From: JAFGJQ01 sp052034525 | GTDB lineage: Bacteria; Planctomycetota; Phycisphaerae; UBA1845 | DNA length: 64,000 bases | Direction: 5' to 3' | NCBI GenBank assembly: GCA_052034525.1 | Contig: JBPOIK010000008.1 | Location: 1-64,000 of the forward strand | Part shown: piece by piece, positions 46,543 to 55,024 of the stretch | Position numbering within the stretch: position 1 is the stretch's first letter | Layout of the letters: each line of letters begins with the position of its first letter | Notes under the pieces: model-generated | What the model saw: only the letters and a program-made list of their open reading frames with translations | What the model was told of the DNA's origin: nothing | The model's database searches: none | Position numbers and translations under genes: made by a program

Positions 46543-46682
46543 GGGTCGCCAGGTGTGCCCGCCCACAGGCGAGCTGAGATCAGAGCCTTTGAACCTGATC
46601 AGGACCGGGCGGCCCCGGTCGCGCCCGGCTGTTTGCCCGGCAGACCGAGCCGCCTGCAGCGACCTGCGTAGGGAGGCGACCC
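46543..46682 (+). promoter_or_regulatory. TPP riboswitch (THI element) controlling thiC
   Basis: P1 is GGGTCGCC (46543-46550) with GGCGACCC (46675-46682), perfect 8 bp. Conserved GCTGAGA at 46573-46579, GAACCTGATC at 46591-46600 and CTGCGTAGGGA at 46664-46674. The P5 arm (CAGG/CCTG) encloses about 59 bases of GC-rich sequence where most TPP switches have a loop of a few bases. Sits between the promoter and thiC (start 86 bases further). Binding of thiamine pyrophosphate should shut off thiC; whether by termination or by RBS masking is not obvious. Confidence 0.9.
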
Positions 46683-46768
46683 GAACGCCGCGATCCGCGG
46701 CGCGCCCGTCGAGCCCGTCCTCTGCAGTCGGTCCAAACTCCTGATCGTTCACCGCCGGAGAGTGTGCC

Positions 46769-48088
46769 ATGACCCAACTGGAAAGCGCCCGCCAACGCAT
46801 CATCACCCCCGCCATGCACCGGGTGGCGGAACGCGAGAACGTCACATCCGTCTTCATCCGCAATCAGATCGGCCGCGGCCGGGTGGTCATTCCCGCCAAC
46901 GTGAATCATCTGCCGCCCAACGGGCGATTGGACCCCATCGGAATCGGCCGCCCCATTCGTACGAAAGTCAACGCGAATCTGGGCGCCTCGCCCGTCGCCT
47001 CCTCCGCGGAACAAGAGCTGGAGAAGCTGGATTGGGCCGTTCGCTACGGAGCGGACGCCATCATGGATCTCTCCACCGGGGGAGACCTGAACGAGATCCG
47101 GCAACGCCTGATTGCCAATGCCACGGTGCCGCTTGGCACGGTCCCCATCTACGAGATGATCGTGAACCGACCTGTGGAAGCGCTGACGCCGGCGATCATT
47201 CTGGAGACCATCGAACGCCACGCGCGACAGGGCGTGGACTTCATGACGCTTCACGCTGGCGTGCTGAAGGAGCACCTCCCGCTGGTGGCCAGACGGACCG
47301 CCGGCATCGTCTCTCGGGGGGGCTCGCTTCTGGCCAAGTGGATGACATACCACAACCGCGAGAACCCGATCTACGAGCTGTTCGACGAGATCAGCGCCGT
47401 TTTCCGGCAGTACGACGTGACCTATTCCCTGGGCGACGGCCTGCGCCCCGGATGTCTGGCCGACGCGACGGACCAGGCGCAGATGGCCGAGCTGCGTACC
47501 CTCGGCGAGCTGGTCCAGCGGGCCCGCGAGTCCGGCGTGCAGGTGATGGTCGAGGGCCCCGGCCACATCCCGTACCATGAAATCGAGCTCAACATGCTGT
47601 TGCAGCAGGAGTTATGCGACGGCGCACCGTTTTACGTGCTCGGGCCTGTGGTCACGGACATCTTTCCCGGCTACGACCACATCACTTCGGCCATCGGTGC
47701 CACGGCCGCAGCGTACCACGGAGCCGCCTTTTTGTGTTACGTGACGCCGCGCGAGCACCTTGGCCTGCCGACCCGCGATGACGTCCGATTGGGCTGCGTC
47801 GCTCACCGGATCGCCGCTCACGCCGCCGACGTCGCACGCGGGCTGCCGGCCATTCGCGAGCGCGACGACGCCATGGCCCGTGCCCGGGCCGCCCTGGATT
47901 GGCCGAGGCAGTTTGAGCTGGCGTTCGACGGCCAGACTGCCCGCACCCTGCGGGACACGGCTTTGCCTGAAGAGGCCGACTACTGCGGCATGTGCGGCCG
48001 GGACTGGTGCGCCATGCGTATCACCCGCGATCTGGAGCAGGACCGAACCGAGTCCTCCGTAGCCCATCCGGCACCACGCGGCGAATGA
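46769..48088 (+). CDS. thiC: phosphomethylpyrimidine synthase ThiC
   Basis: Radical-SAM enzyme turning AIR into HMP phosphate for thiamine. 439 residues, the short type without the long N-terminal domain. Motifs: IGRGRVVIPANVNH, KVNANLGASP, GADAIMDLSTGGD, HNRENPIYELFD, SLGDGLRPG, EGPGHIP and the C-terminal cluster site CGMCGRDWC (C-x2-C-x4-C). GGAG eight bases before ATG. Under the TPP riboswitch. No other thi gene in the window. Confidence 0.97.
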   Translation: MTQLESARQRIITPAMHRVAERENVTSVFIRNQIGRGRVVIPANVNHLPPNGRLDPIGIGRPIRTKVNANLGASPVASSAEQELEKLDWAVRYGADAIMDLSTGGDLNEIRQRLIANATVPLGTVPIYEMIVNRPVEALTPAIILETIERHARQGVDFMTLHAGVLKEHLPLVARRTAGIVSRGGSLLAKWMTYHNRENPIYELFDEISAVFRQYDVTYSLGDGLRPGCLADATDQAQMAELRTLGELVQRARESGVQVMVEGPGHIPYHEIELNMLLQQELCDGAPFYVLGPVVTDIFPGYDHITSAIGATAAAYHGAAFLCYVTPREHLGLPTRDDVRLGCVAHRIAAHAADVARGLPAIRERDDAMARARAALDWPRQFELAFDGQTARTLRDTALPEEADYCGMCGRDWCAMRITRDLEQDRTESSVAHPAPRGE

Positions 48089-48479
48089 GGCAGGCAAAAA
48101 GGACCGTCTCCTCCCGCATCGCCGCCGGCGGCCAACCCCCCGGTCTGCCTCCTGCACCGGGATGGCCCGCATGAAAAAACCGGGATATGTGATGTCGCGT
48201 TCCCCACCGGCGGCGGGATATTCCTCGTGGCTTTGGATGACCTGCCCGACTACTTCCTGTCGCCCCCCGATCATGCGGCGTTGCACTGCCCCATATGCGG
48301 CGGGCACGGGTTGCCCCCACTGTGCGGGGTCGTCCCCGGCCGAGGAGTCCACGCCATAGTCTCTCGGGTCGGCGTCGGAAAACAGCATCCGCGGAGCGTC
48401 GGCGAACCGGCGCTCCGCGGATGCGGACGCACCAGACGGGCCGACCCGGTGTCGACCCGTCGTCAGGCTGTGCCCGTGA
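48089..48479. other. intergenic region, convergent, nothing firm
   Basis: About 390 bp between thiC and a leftward small lipoprotein. A plus-strand frame around 48227 has one CPICGGHG stretch but no RBS; no terminator with a T-tract was seen. Confidence 0.35.
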
Positions 48480-48641
48480 TCATTCCACGAGCATAATCGT
48501 CTCGTTCTGCGGTTCCTGCATCGGCGACTCGTGCACCGTTTCGGTTCTCTTGACGGTGCGGATGTCATCGCCGCAGCCGGACACGTTCGTCACGACCATC
48601 ATGCAGGCCGTCACCAGTACCGCCGCGATCCAGCGTTTCAT
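48480..48641 (-). CDS. small lipoprotein, 53 residues
   Basis: ATG 48641 with AGGAG nine bases upstream. Signal MKRWIAAVLVTACMMVVTN then lipobox VSGC, leaving a mature peptide of about 31 residues (CGDDIRTVKRTETVHESP...), polar and acidic-ended. The gene starts 34 bp after the triple-LPP20 gene stop on the same strand, so they are probably one operon. Very short lipoproteins of this kind often tether or decorate the outer membrane; no homologue recognised. Confidence 0.7.
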   Translation of the reverse strand: MKRWIAAVLVTACMMVVTNVSGCGDDIRTVKRTETVHESPMQEPQNETIMLVE

Positions 48642-48675
48642 AGCTACCGCTCCTCTCTGTCAGCGTGCCGCCCGG

Positions 48676-49995
48676 CTACTGCCGCTGCACAATCAGCATC
48701 TGCCCGTGTACCACTCGCCACACTTCCATGCCCGGAATGCTCACGGTCACCCGGCACACGCCGTCGCCGAATTCCGTCTTGTCCACCATGGAGCCGGCCA
48801 GCACGGTGTTGATCTGGGCGTTGATCTCGTCGTACTGGGTCACAAAATCCTTCACCAGCGTGTCCGACGCGATTCTCATGCCGTACACCCGCTCCACCAG
48901 CTTCCGCTTGGCGTCCAGTTCCGCCGCCCGTGCCGACTTCAGCTTGCCCAGAGCGCTGTCAAATTCCGGGTCCGTCCCCTCACCCATCGCGGTGATCCGG
49001 CTCGTGGTCCAGTCCGGATAGGAAACAGCCTGCTCCTTTTCCACCACCCTGATGAACTCCGGCGGCGCCACGCCCATGCCGGTCGCCTCGAAAACGTCGC
49101 CCCGGATCTGGTTCTTGACGTTCACGATGTCGGTGCCGGTCACGCGATCGCCCTGGTAGTGCCGGGTGTGAATCTCCTTGATGGTGGTGATCACCTGCTC
49201 CACCGGGATCGAGTACGTCACCTCCACGATGGGCTCGTCACTGTGGTAGTACTCCGGGCGTGACTGGGTCGCCCCCCTCAGGTAGTCCGAGGCACGCGTG
49301 CTGATCACGTCCCATTCCGTCACGAAATCCCGCACCTGCGTATCCGAGGTGATCCGCAGCCCCTTGATCCGCTCCAGCAGCTTGCGCATGGCGTCCAGTT
49401 CGGCCGCCCGCTTGGCCTTCAGCCGGCCCTGCGGTCCGATCTCCTTCCACAACTGCGGCAACGGCGGCGCGGGCAGGGAGGCCGTGTCCACCGCCTCCAG
49501 TCCCTGCGCCAGCTCATCCGACAGCGGCGGAATGTCCGGCCGGGGCGCGCCCATGCCGGTCACCTTGACCACGTCCTTCTTGATCTCCTGCCGGATGTGT
49601 TCGAAATCGGTGCCCTGGATGCGATCGCCGTGATAATGACGGGTGTGAAGCTCCTTCAGGTGCGTGATCAGCGTCGCCACGGTGATCTCGGCGTCGATCT
49701 CGCAGGAAAGGTCGTCGTACCAGCGCGGCGTTCCGAACCGGGCGCCGCGGATGAAGGTGTCCAACTCCGCCCGAATCACGTCGCTTTCCGTCACGAAATC
49801 ACGCACCAGCGTGTCCGACGTGAGATGCAGTCCCTGGATGGTCTCGGCCAGCCGCCGGTAGGCGTCCGCCTCTGCCGCCCGCTTGGCCAGCAGCTTGTTC
49901 TGCGCGTCTGAAACCGCTTGCGCGCGAGCCGTCTGGGGCCAGGCCAGACCCACAGCGATGCCCGACAGCAACGCGACTTGTAACATGCGTACCAT
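48676..49995 (-). CDS. exported protein with three LPP20-type repeats
   Basis: 439 residues, AGGAGG eight bases before ATG, signal peptide ending TARAQA. Three copies of one module, at about residues 28-150, 190-330 and 350-435: KxxxxRAAExDAxRxLxExIxGLxxxSDTxVRDFVTExD, then a strand and VxTxIxxLxxLHTRHYxGDR. The third copy lacks the HTRHY segment. This is the LPP20 lipoprotein domain seen in Helicobacter and in flagellar FlgP-like proteins. Periplasmic or outer-membrane location. Flanked by two lipoprotein genes. Confidence 0.82.
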   Translation of the reverse strand: MVRMLQVALLSGIAVGLAWPQTARAQAVSDAQNKLLAKRAAEADAYRRLAETIQGLHLTSDTLVRDFVTESDVIRAELDTFIRGARFGTPRWYDDLSCEIDAEITVATLITHLKELHTRHYHGDRIQGTDFEHIRQEIKKDVVKVTGMGAPRPDIPPLSDELAQGLEAVDTASLPAPPLPQLWKEIGPQGRLKAKRAAELDAMRKLLERIKGLRITSDTQVRDFVTEWDVISTRASDYLRGATQSRPEYYHSDEPIVEVTYSIPVEQVITTIKEIHTRHYQGDRVTGTDIVNVKNQIRGDVFEATGMGVAPPEFIRVVEKEQAVSYPDWTTSRITAMGEGTDPEFDSALGKLKSARAAELDAKRKLVERVYGMRIASDTLVKDFVTQYDEINAQINTVLAGSMVDKTEFGDGVCRVTVSIPGMEVWRVVHGQMLIVQRQ

Positions 49996-50123
49996 GCGAG
50001 ATTCCTCCTGTATCTGTTAGTCTGTGTTCGCCTGCATTGAGGGCAACGGCGGGCACCCGGCAACATCCGTCCCGCCGGCATCTCCCCGGCCATTACCCGT
50101 AAGACACCGCCGCGTCACGACGG

Positions 50124-51173
50124 TTAGCCCGCCTTCCGAATGCGGGCCATGTTGGCGTCCAGCCGCTTCTTGGCCGCCAGGTACTGGGGCTTGTCCGCCT
50201 GGCGGACCGCCTTCTTGTAGTAGCTCAACGCCTCGTCGTATTGCCCCATCGCCTCACAGGCCACGCCGGCCGCGAAGAGCGCGTTGTGGTTCTCCGGATC
50301 CTCGGCGATCGCCGCCTTCAAGCACGACAGCGCCTCGGGATACTCGTCGGCCCGCAGGTGGGCCACCCCCTGGGCGCACGCCTTGGCCCTGCTGGATTCC
50401 ACCTCGATCTCCGTCGTTACCTGGCACGGCATGAGCATCGCGATGAATTCCCGGGCAACCCGCTCGATGAGCGTGCCCGCGATCCGATCCGTCGGGGTCA
50501 GCCCCGCCTCCCCCTCACCACTGCCGAAAAAGAAGCTCGGGTCCGTCTCCTCCGTCGAGGTCAGCCTATCCCCGTGAAGGGCCCACGTTTCACCCGTCTT
50601 GATATCCACCAACTGGAACGTGGCCTGGGCCTCCACGTTCTTCTTCACCTTGTCGACCTCCCGAGTGTTCATATGACCACCGCCACCGCCGCCATACCGC
50701 CAAGCATGGGCAAACCCACCCATGCTGGACATCGAGGTCTTTTTGCCGTGCGCCACCTCTTCCTTGATATTCACCTTGCTGGTGATGACGGCCTGGATTC
50801 CCATCAGTTTCGGCGGCGCGCCGCTGGCCACGGCCTGGGTCAGCCCGGCCGCGTTCAGGTCCGCCTCCTGCATCACCTTCTTGGTCTCCGCGCGGGCCGC
50901 CACCCGCAGCGGAATCCCGTACTTCTCTTTGGACTGTTCAATCAAGGCCTGCAGAAGGTCAGCCGTCATGTCCGACCACTTCGCGTCCGTGGCCGGCCCC
51001 AGCTCGGCCGGTGCAATGTCCACAGCCTCCAAGCCCGCGGGCAGCCCCTTCGAGGCGTTGAGCGTATACTGAAGAGTGACCACGGCCCGCTCCTTACCAC
51101 CGCAGCCGATCAGCGTTGCCAGCATCACCGCCGACAGAGCAGCACCCACCCACATCCTGTACGTTCCGCGCAT
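50124..51173 (-). CDS. CsgG-like lipoprotein with C-terminal TPR
   Basis: 349 residues. ATG 51173 sits nine bases after AAGGAGG; an ATG three codons earlier directly abuts the RBS and is unlikely. Lipobox ATLIGC. A CsgG-type domain (KLMGIQAVITSKVNI, ATFQLVDIKTGETWALHG, IERVAREFIAMLMP) includes a Gly/His-rich loop AWRYGGGGGGHMN, and ends with two TPR helices (ALSCLKAAIAEDPENHNALFAAGVACEAMGQYDEALSYYKKAVRQ, written here by its features rather than in full). Likely partner of the LPP20 protein 128 bp downstream. Confidence 0.78.
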   Translation of the reverse strand: MRGTYRMWVGAALSAVMLATLIGCGGKERAVVTLQYTLNASKGLPAGLEAVDIAPAELGPATDAKWSDMTADLLQALIEQSKEKYGIPLRVAARAETKKVMQEADLNAAGLTQAVASGAPPKLMGIQAVITSKVNIKEEVAHGKKTSMSSMGGFAHAWRYGGGGGGHMNTREVDKVKKNVEAQATFQLVDIKTGETWALHGDRLTSTEETDPSFFFGSGEGEAGLTPTDRIAGTLIERVAREFIAMLMPCQVTTEIEVESSRAKACAQGVAHLRADEYPEALSCLKAAIAEDPENHNALFAAGVACEAMGQYDEALSYYKKAVRQADKPQYLAAKKRLDANMARIRKAG

Positions 51174-51371
51174 CTGAATCATCCTCCTTAAAGCGTGACT
51201 TAAAACCCGGTCGCGTCAGGGTCGGGCAGCAGCCTCGATTGGAGCGTTATGGTTGCCCAGACACAAGCTCGGCCTGCGCCATCGCCGATGCCATGCCCTG
51301 AACCCCCACACCAAGTCGAGCTAGTGAACCACCATCCCCACCGACCGTCAACCCCCGCGGTGGGCGTTCGT

Positions 51372-51400
51372 TTGACACTCCGCGGAACACCTCTTACCAT
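51372..51400 (+). promoter_or_regulatory. promoter of ispG
   Basis: -35 TTGACA (51372-51377, perfect), 17-base spacer, -10 TACCAT (51395-51400). Predicted start near 51407, about 39 bases before ispG. Confidence 0.6.
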
Positions 51401-51445
51401 TCGACGACTGCCCGTTTCGCACCACCGGCGCCACCAGAGGGGGCC

Positions 51446-52618
51446 ATGATCACCCGACGTAGTACCCGAACCGTTCGCGTGGGGAACGTCTGTATCGGCG
51501 GCGGCCATCCCGTCACGATTCAGTCCATGACCAGCACGTGCACCCACGACATCCCGGCCACCCTCGCTCAAATCCGCGGCCTGGCGTCGGCCGGGGCGGA
51601 CATGGTCCGGGTGGCCGTTCCCAAGCGGCAAGACACGGCCGCGCTGAAGGATATTCTGGCCGGCTCGCCGGTGCCCATCATCGCGGACGTGCATTTCCAC
51701 TATCGCCGCGCGCTGGAAGCGATCGAGGCGGGCGTTCACAAGATTCGGTTGAATCCGGGCAACATCAAGGATCGCCGGCAGGTGGATGAGGTGATCGCGG
51801 CCTGCCGGGAACGGAGCGTCCCCATCCGGGTGGGCGTCAACGAGGGCAGTGTGGTCGAGCGGGCGGACAAACAGCGGCGATCCGCGCAGAAGGCGGCCCT
51901 GGCCCAAGACCCTCACGGTCGCCTGATCCAGTTGATGATGGATACGCTTGAATCGTACCTCGACATCTTCCGCGAAGGCGATTTTCATGACGTGGTGCTG
52001 GCGGCCAAGAGCATCGACCCTGCGGTCGTGATCGGCGCCTATCGGGCGGCCAGTGATCGCTTCGACTATCCGCTGCACCTGGGCGTGACGCATGCGGGCC
52101 CTCCGGAGACCGGGCGCATCCGTTCCGTCGCGGCGTTGGGCACGCTCCTGGCCGAGGGAATCGGCGACACGATGCGCATCTCCTATGCCGCCGATCCCGT
52201 GCACGAGGTGGAGGACGCCAAAGAGTTGCTCTGCTGTCTGGGCCTTCGCCGCCGCAGCGAACCGGAGCTGATCGCCTGTCCGACCTGCGGCCGCATAGAG
52301 GTGGACCTTCTGAGGCTGGTTCGGGACGTGCGTCACCGGCTGGCCGACATCCGCATTCCCTTGAAGGTGGCCGTCATGGGCTGCGTCGTGAACGGTCCGG
52401 GCGAGGCCGAGGGGGCGGACGTGGCGGTCTTCGCCGGGAAGGGCAAGGGCGTGATCTGCGTCCAGGGCGAGCAGGTTCGCACCGTCGGCGAAGCGGAGAT
52501 CCTGGACGCTTTGTACGATGAGTGCGTACGTCTTGCCGCCCGCGTGGAGTCTGGCGAAGTGCGGTTGGCGCACGCCGCTCCCCGTATTACTCCGCCGGGT
52601 CCGGGCGTCAGCCTGTAA
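51446..52618 (+). CDS. ispG: 4-hydroxy-3-methylbut-2-enyl diphosphate synthase
   Basis: Penultimate MEP-pathway enzyme making HMBPP. 390 residues. RRSTRTVRVGNVCIGGGHPVTIQSMT at the start, GADMVRVAVP, IIADVHFHYRRALEA, KIRLNPGNI, RVGVNEGS, then the [4Fe-4S] ligands CPTCGR and VMGCVVNGPGEA. Single-domain (two-part TIM-barrel plus reductase-like) bacterial form. AGAGGGGG precedes the ATG. It converges on the sucrose synthase gene with 18 bp between. Confidence 0.97.
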   Translation: MITRRSTRTVRVGNVCIGGGHPVTIQSMTSTCTHDIPATLAQIRGLASAGADMVRVAVPKRQDTAALKDILAGSPVPIIADVHFHYRRALEAIEAGVHKIRLNPGNIKDRRQVDEVIAACRERSVPIRVGVNEGSVVERADKQRRSAQKAALAQDPHGRLIQLMMDTLESYLDIFREGDFHDVVLAAKSIDPAVVIGAYRAASDRFDYPLHLGVTHAGPPETGRIRSVAALGTLLAEGIGDTMRISYAADPVHEVEDAKELLCCLGLRRRSEPELIACPTCGRIEVDLLRLVRDVRHRLADIRIPLKVAVMGCVVNGPGEAEGADVAVFAGKGKGVICVQGEQVRTVGEAEILDALYDECVRLAARVESGEVRLAHAAPRITPPGPGVSL

Positions 52619-52636
52619 GCAGATATCCCGCCTGCC

Positions 52637-55024
52637 TCAGTGCGGCACGCCTTCCGCCAGGCCGCGGAACTGCAGCGCATAGAGCATTTCCAGGTATCGG
52701 CGCGTTTCCTGTCTTTCCGGACTCGTCACGTATTTCCAGAAGCCGTAAATGCGGGCCAGCGTCATCATCCGTTGGCCGTAGAGTTTCCAGGTATAGCTGG
52801 ATTCGATCCGCTTGATGGCGCCGTTGGAGATGCGCTCCCATTCCTTGGGGGCCGCCGCAGCTCGATCCAGGAAATCTGCGATTTTCCGGGCCGCCTGGTC
52901 GCCGTGGTTCGGGTCGATGTGGAACCCGGACACGTCGTCTTCGATGATCTCGAGCGGCCCGCCGTACCGCGTGGCGAACGTGGGCAGCCCGGAGGTCATG
53001 GCCTCGATCACACTCAGGCCGAACGCCTCGAACAGCGCCGGTTGGACGAAGACACCCCGGGTGTCCGCCACCCGCCGGTAGAGGGCGCCCACCAGCCGCC
53101 GGTTGGACTGAAACCCCACCCAGCGAATCTGCCCTTCCAGCCGATGTTCGTCGATGAGCCTGTGCAGGGTCAGGATCTGATCGCGCTCCTCGTTGTCCAG
53201 CGAGAGGTTCGGGTCGATGTGTCCGCCGACGACCAGAAGATTGGCGCGTTCCCGTAACCGCGGACACCGGCCAAACCAGTCCACCAGGCCGTTGATGTTC
53301 TTGATCCGATCCAGCCGGGCCATGGTAAAGACGATGGGTTTGTCCGGATCCTTGAAACGGCTTCGCGCCGGCGAACCGTTGCCGTCGCCGAAGATCACCG
53401 CCTCCGCTTCGCCGCGTATCCGCTTGGTCCGCCGTTTCTTCAGCGTGTAGGGGAAATAGATGTCCGGGTCCGCGCCGGGCGAGACCACGTTGAACTTGGG
53501 ATCGTACACGTCGATGCCGTTCACCACGCGGTACAGACCCGGCATGGTGAAGGAGGAGTAGCTTTCGTACTGGCCCACGCTGTCGGGCGTACCGGCGATC
53601 TCCTGGTACGTGCTGGTGACGATGAAGTCCGCCGTGTTCATGGCAATCAGATCCGCGGTGAACTGGCACGCGAAGTGGTAGCGGTCGTCATTTTCCCGCC
53701 AATACAGATCGGAGTAGAGGTACTTCGTCTTCTCCAGGGCGTGTGCGATGTTGCACTGAGTGACCTGCATCCGGCGCGACATGAGTGAGGCCACCAGATT
53801 GCCGTCGGAGTAGTTGCCGATGAGCAGCGCAGGCCGGCCGCCCAGTTCCGCCAGAACCTCCTTCTCGGCTTCGAGGGCGAACTGCTCCAGGTAGGGCCAG
53901 ATCTCGAAACGGCTGATCCAATGCGGCACGATTCCACCGGCGCGGTCCCGAAACGGAACCCGGAGGATTCGGGCGTGGGTGGTGCCGCTGATGTGCTCGA
54001 TCCGCTGGTTGCACGTGGTGTTGTCGGCGTCGGGAATCAGCCGGGTGACCACCAGGATACGCGGCTCGATCTCAATGCCCTGTTCTTCCATCCGATGGTA
54101 CATCTCCTTCTCCAGGGCCCGCACCTGGTCGAGGATGTACACCACCTGCCCGCCCGTATCCGGCTTTCCCAGGACGTTGGCCTGGCCGAAGTATCCGTGC
54201 GGCGAAAGGATCACGATGCTGAAGATCATCGGGATTCGTGACACGAACTCCTCGAACACCTGCGGCGACGGCGCCTCCAGAATGTCCGAGAGCAGCCGCA
54301 GCGTGCTGCGCATACGGGCAACCGTCTTGCCCCATCCGGGCTCGAAACCCAGGTCGGCCATGCGCTCGCTGACGTCGTCCCAGCCGGCGTCCTGAGGCCG
54401 GGCCGACAGGAACTCCTCCGCCTTTCGCACAGCGTGTCGCAGCTCCGCCACATCCCGCACGCGTCGGTTCAACATGAGCCGCACGCCCCGCACGTGATGC
54501 ATGCGCAGAAATTCCAGCAGCGTCTGGTCGTCCGAATCCAGGTTCCGGAGCATCTCGCCGGAAAGCCGGCGATTCAGAAACTGCACCCCCTGGCCCACGG
54601 ATCGGGATTCGCGCAGGTATGGAAATCCCCGGTTGAACGGCGTCAGATCAATCTCCAGCGGCCAGTCGTCCGGCGCTCCGCCGCGCACCATCCGCTCTTT
54701 GAACGCCAGAAACTCCGATACGGAGATTTCCTCGACGTCCGCGGACTCCGCGTGAAACCGCAGGTACTGCCAGCGGCCGATCGCCGGCCGGACCGCCAGC
54801 ACCACCCAGGGCGGATCCAGCACGGCCTCCTGCGTCGCGTTGATCGTGTGCCCCAGAGGCGAATGGGCCAGGTCTTCCTCGCCGTTGGCGGCGCAGTACG
54901 TCCGCAATCCGTCCACCAGATCGGATCGAAGCAGAAAGGGACGGCCCAGCGAGTTGAATTGCTGAAACAGCGAATACGCCTGCTCGCGATGCGACGCAAG
55001 ATACTCCGTCAGACGATCACTCAT
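52637..55024 (-). CDS. sus: sucrose synthase
   Basis: 795 residues. Reversible: sucrose + NDP = NDP-glucose + fructose. N-terminal regulatory part about 1-260, then GT-B lobes: ILSPHGYFGQANVLGKPDTGGQVVYILDQVRALE, LIGNYSDGNLVASLMSRRM, and donor-site FVQPALFEAFGLSVIEAMTSGLP (E-x7-E). The N-terminal Ser phosphorylated in plant enzymes is not evident. ATG 55024 overlaps the upstream synthase stop by eight bases, so translation is coupled. With SPS and fructokinase it completes a sucrose cycle. Confidence 0.95.
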   Translation of the reverse strand: MSDRLTEYLASHREQAYSLFQQFNSLGRPFLLRSDLVDGLRTYCAANGEEDLAHSPLGHTINATQEAVLDPPWVVLAVRPAIGRWQYLRFHAESADVEEISVSEFLAFKERMVRGGAPDDWPLEIDLTPFNRGFPYLRESRSVGQGVQFLNRRLSGEMLRNLDSDDQTLLEFLRMHHVRGVRLMLNRRVRDVAELRHAVRKAEEFLSARPQDAGWDDVSERMADLGFEPGWGKTVARMRSTLRLLSDILEAPSPQVFEEFVSRIPMIFSIVILSPHGYFGQANVLGKPDTGGQVVYILDQVRALEKEMYHRMEEQGIEIEPRILVVTRLIPDADNTTCNQRIEHISGTTHARILRVPFRDRAGGIVPHWISRFEIWPYLEQFALEAEKEVLAELGGRPALLIGNYSDGNLVASLMSRRMQVTQCNIAHALEKTKYLYSDLYWRENDDRYHFACQFTADLIAMNTADFIVTSTYQEIAGTPDSVGQYESYSSFTMPGLYRVVNGIDVYDPKFNVVSPGADPDIYFPYTLKKRRTKRIRGEAEAVIFGDGNGSPARSRFKDPDKPIVFTMARLDRIKNINGLVDWFGRCPRLRERANLLVVGGHIDPNLSLDNEERDQILTLHRLIDEHRLEGQIRWVGFQSNRRLVGALYRRVADTRGVFVQPALFEAFGLSVIEAMTSGLPTFATRYGGPLEIIEDDVSGFHIDPNHGDQAARKIADFLDRAAAAPKEWERISNGAIKRIESSYTWKLYGQRMMTLARIYGFWKYVTSPERQETRRYLEMLYALQFRGLAEGVPH

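Noticed and set aside
48227..48496. Plus-strand frame with CPICGGHG after thiC
   Set aside because: No RBS and overlaps the end of the small lipoprotein gene; Cys pair alone is insufficient.
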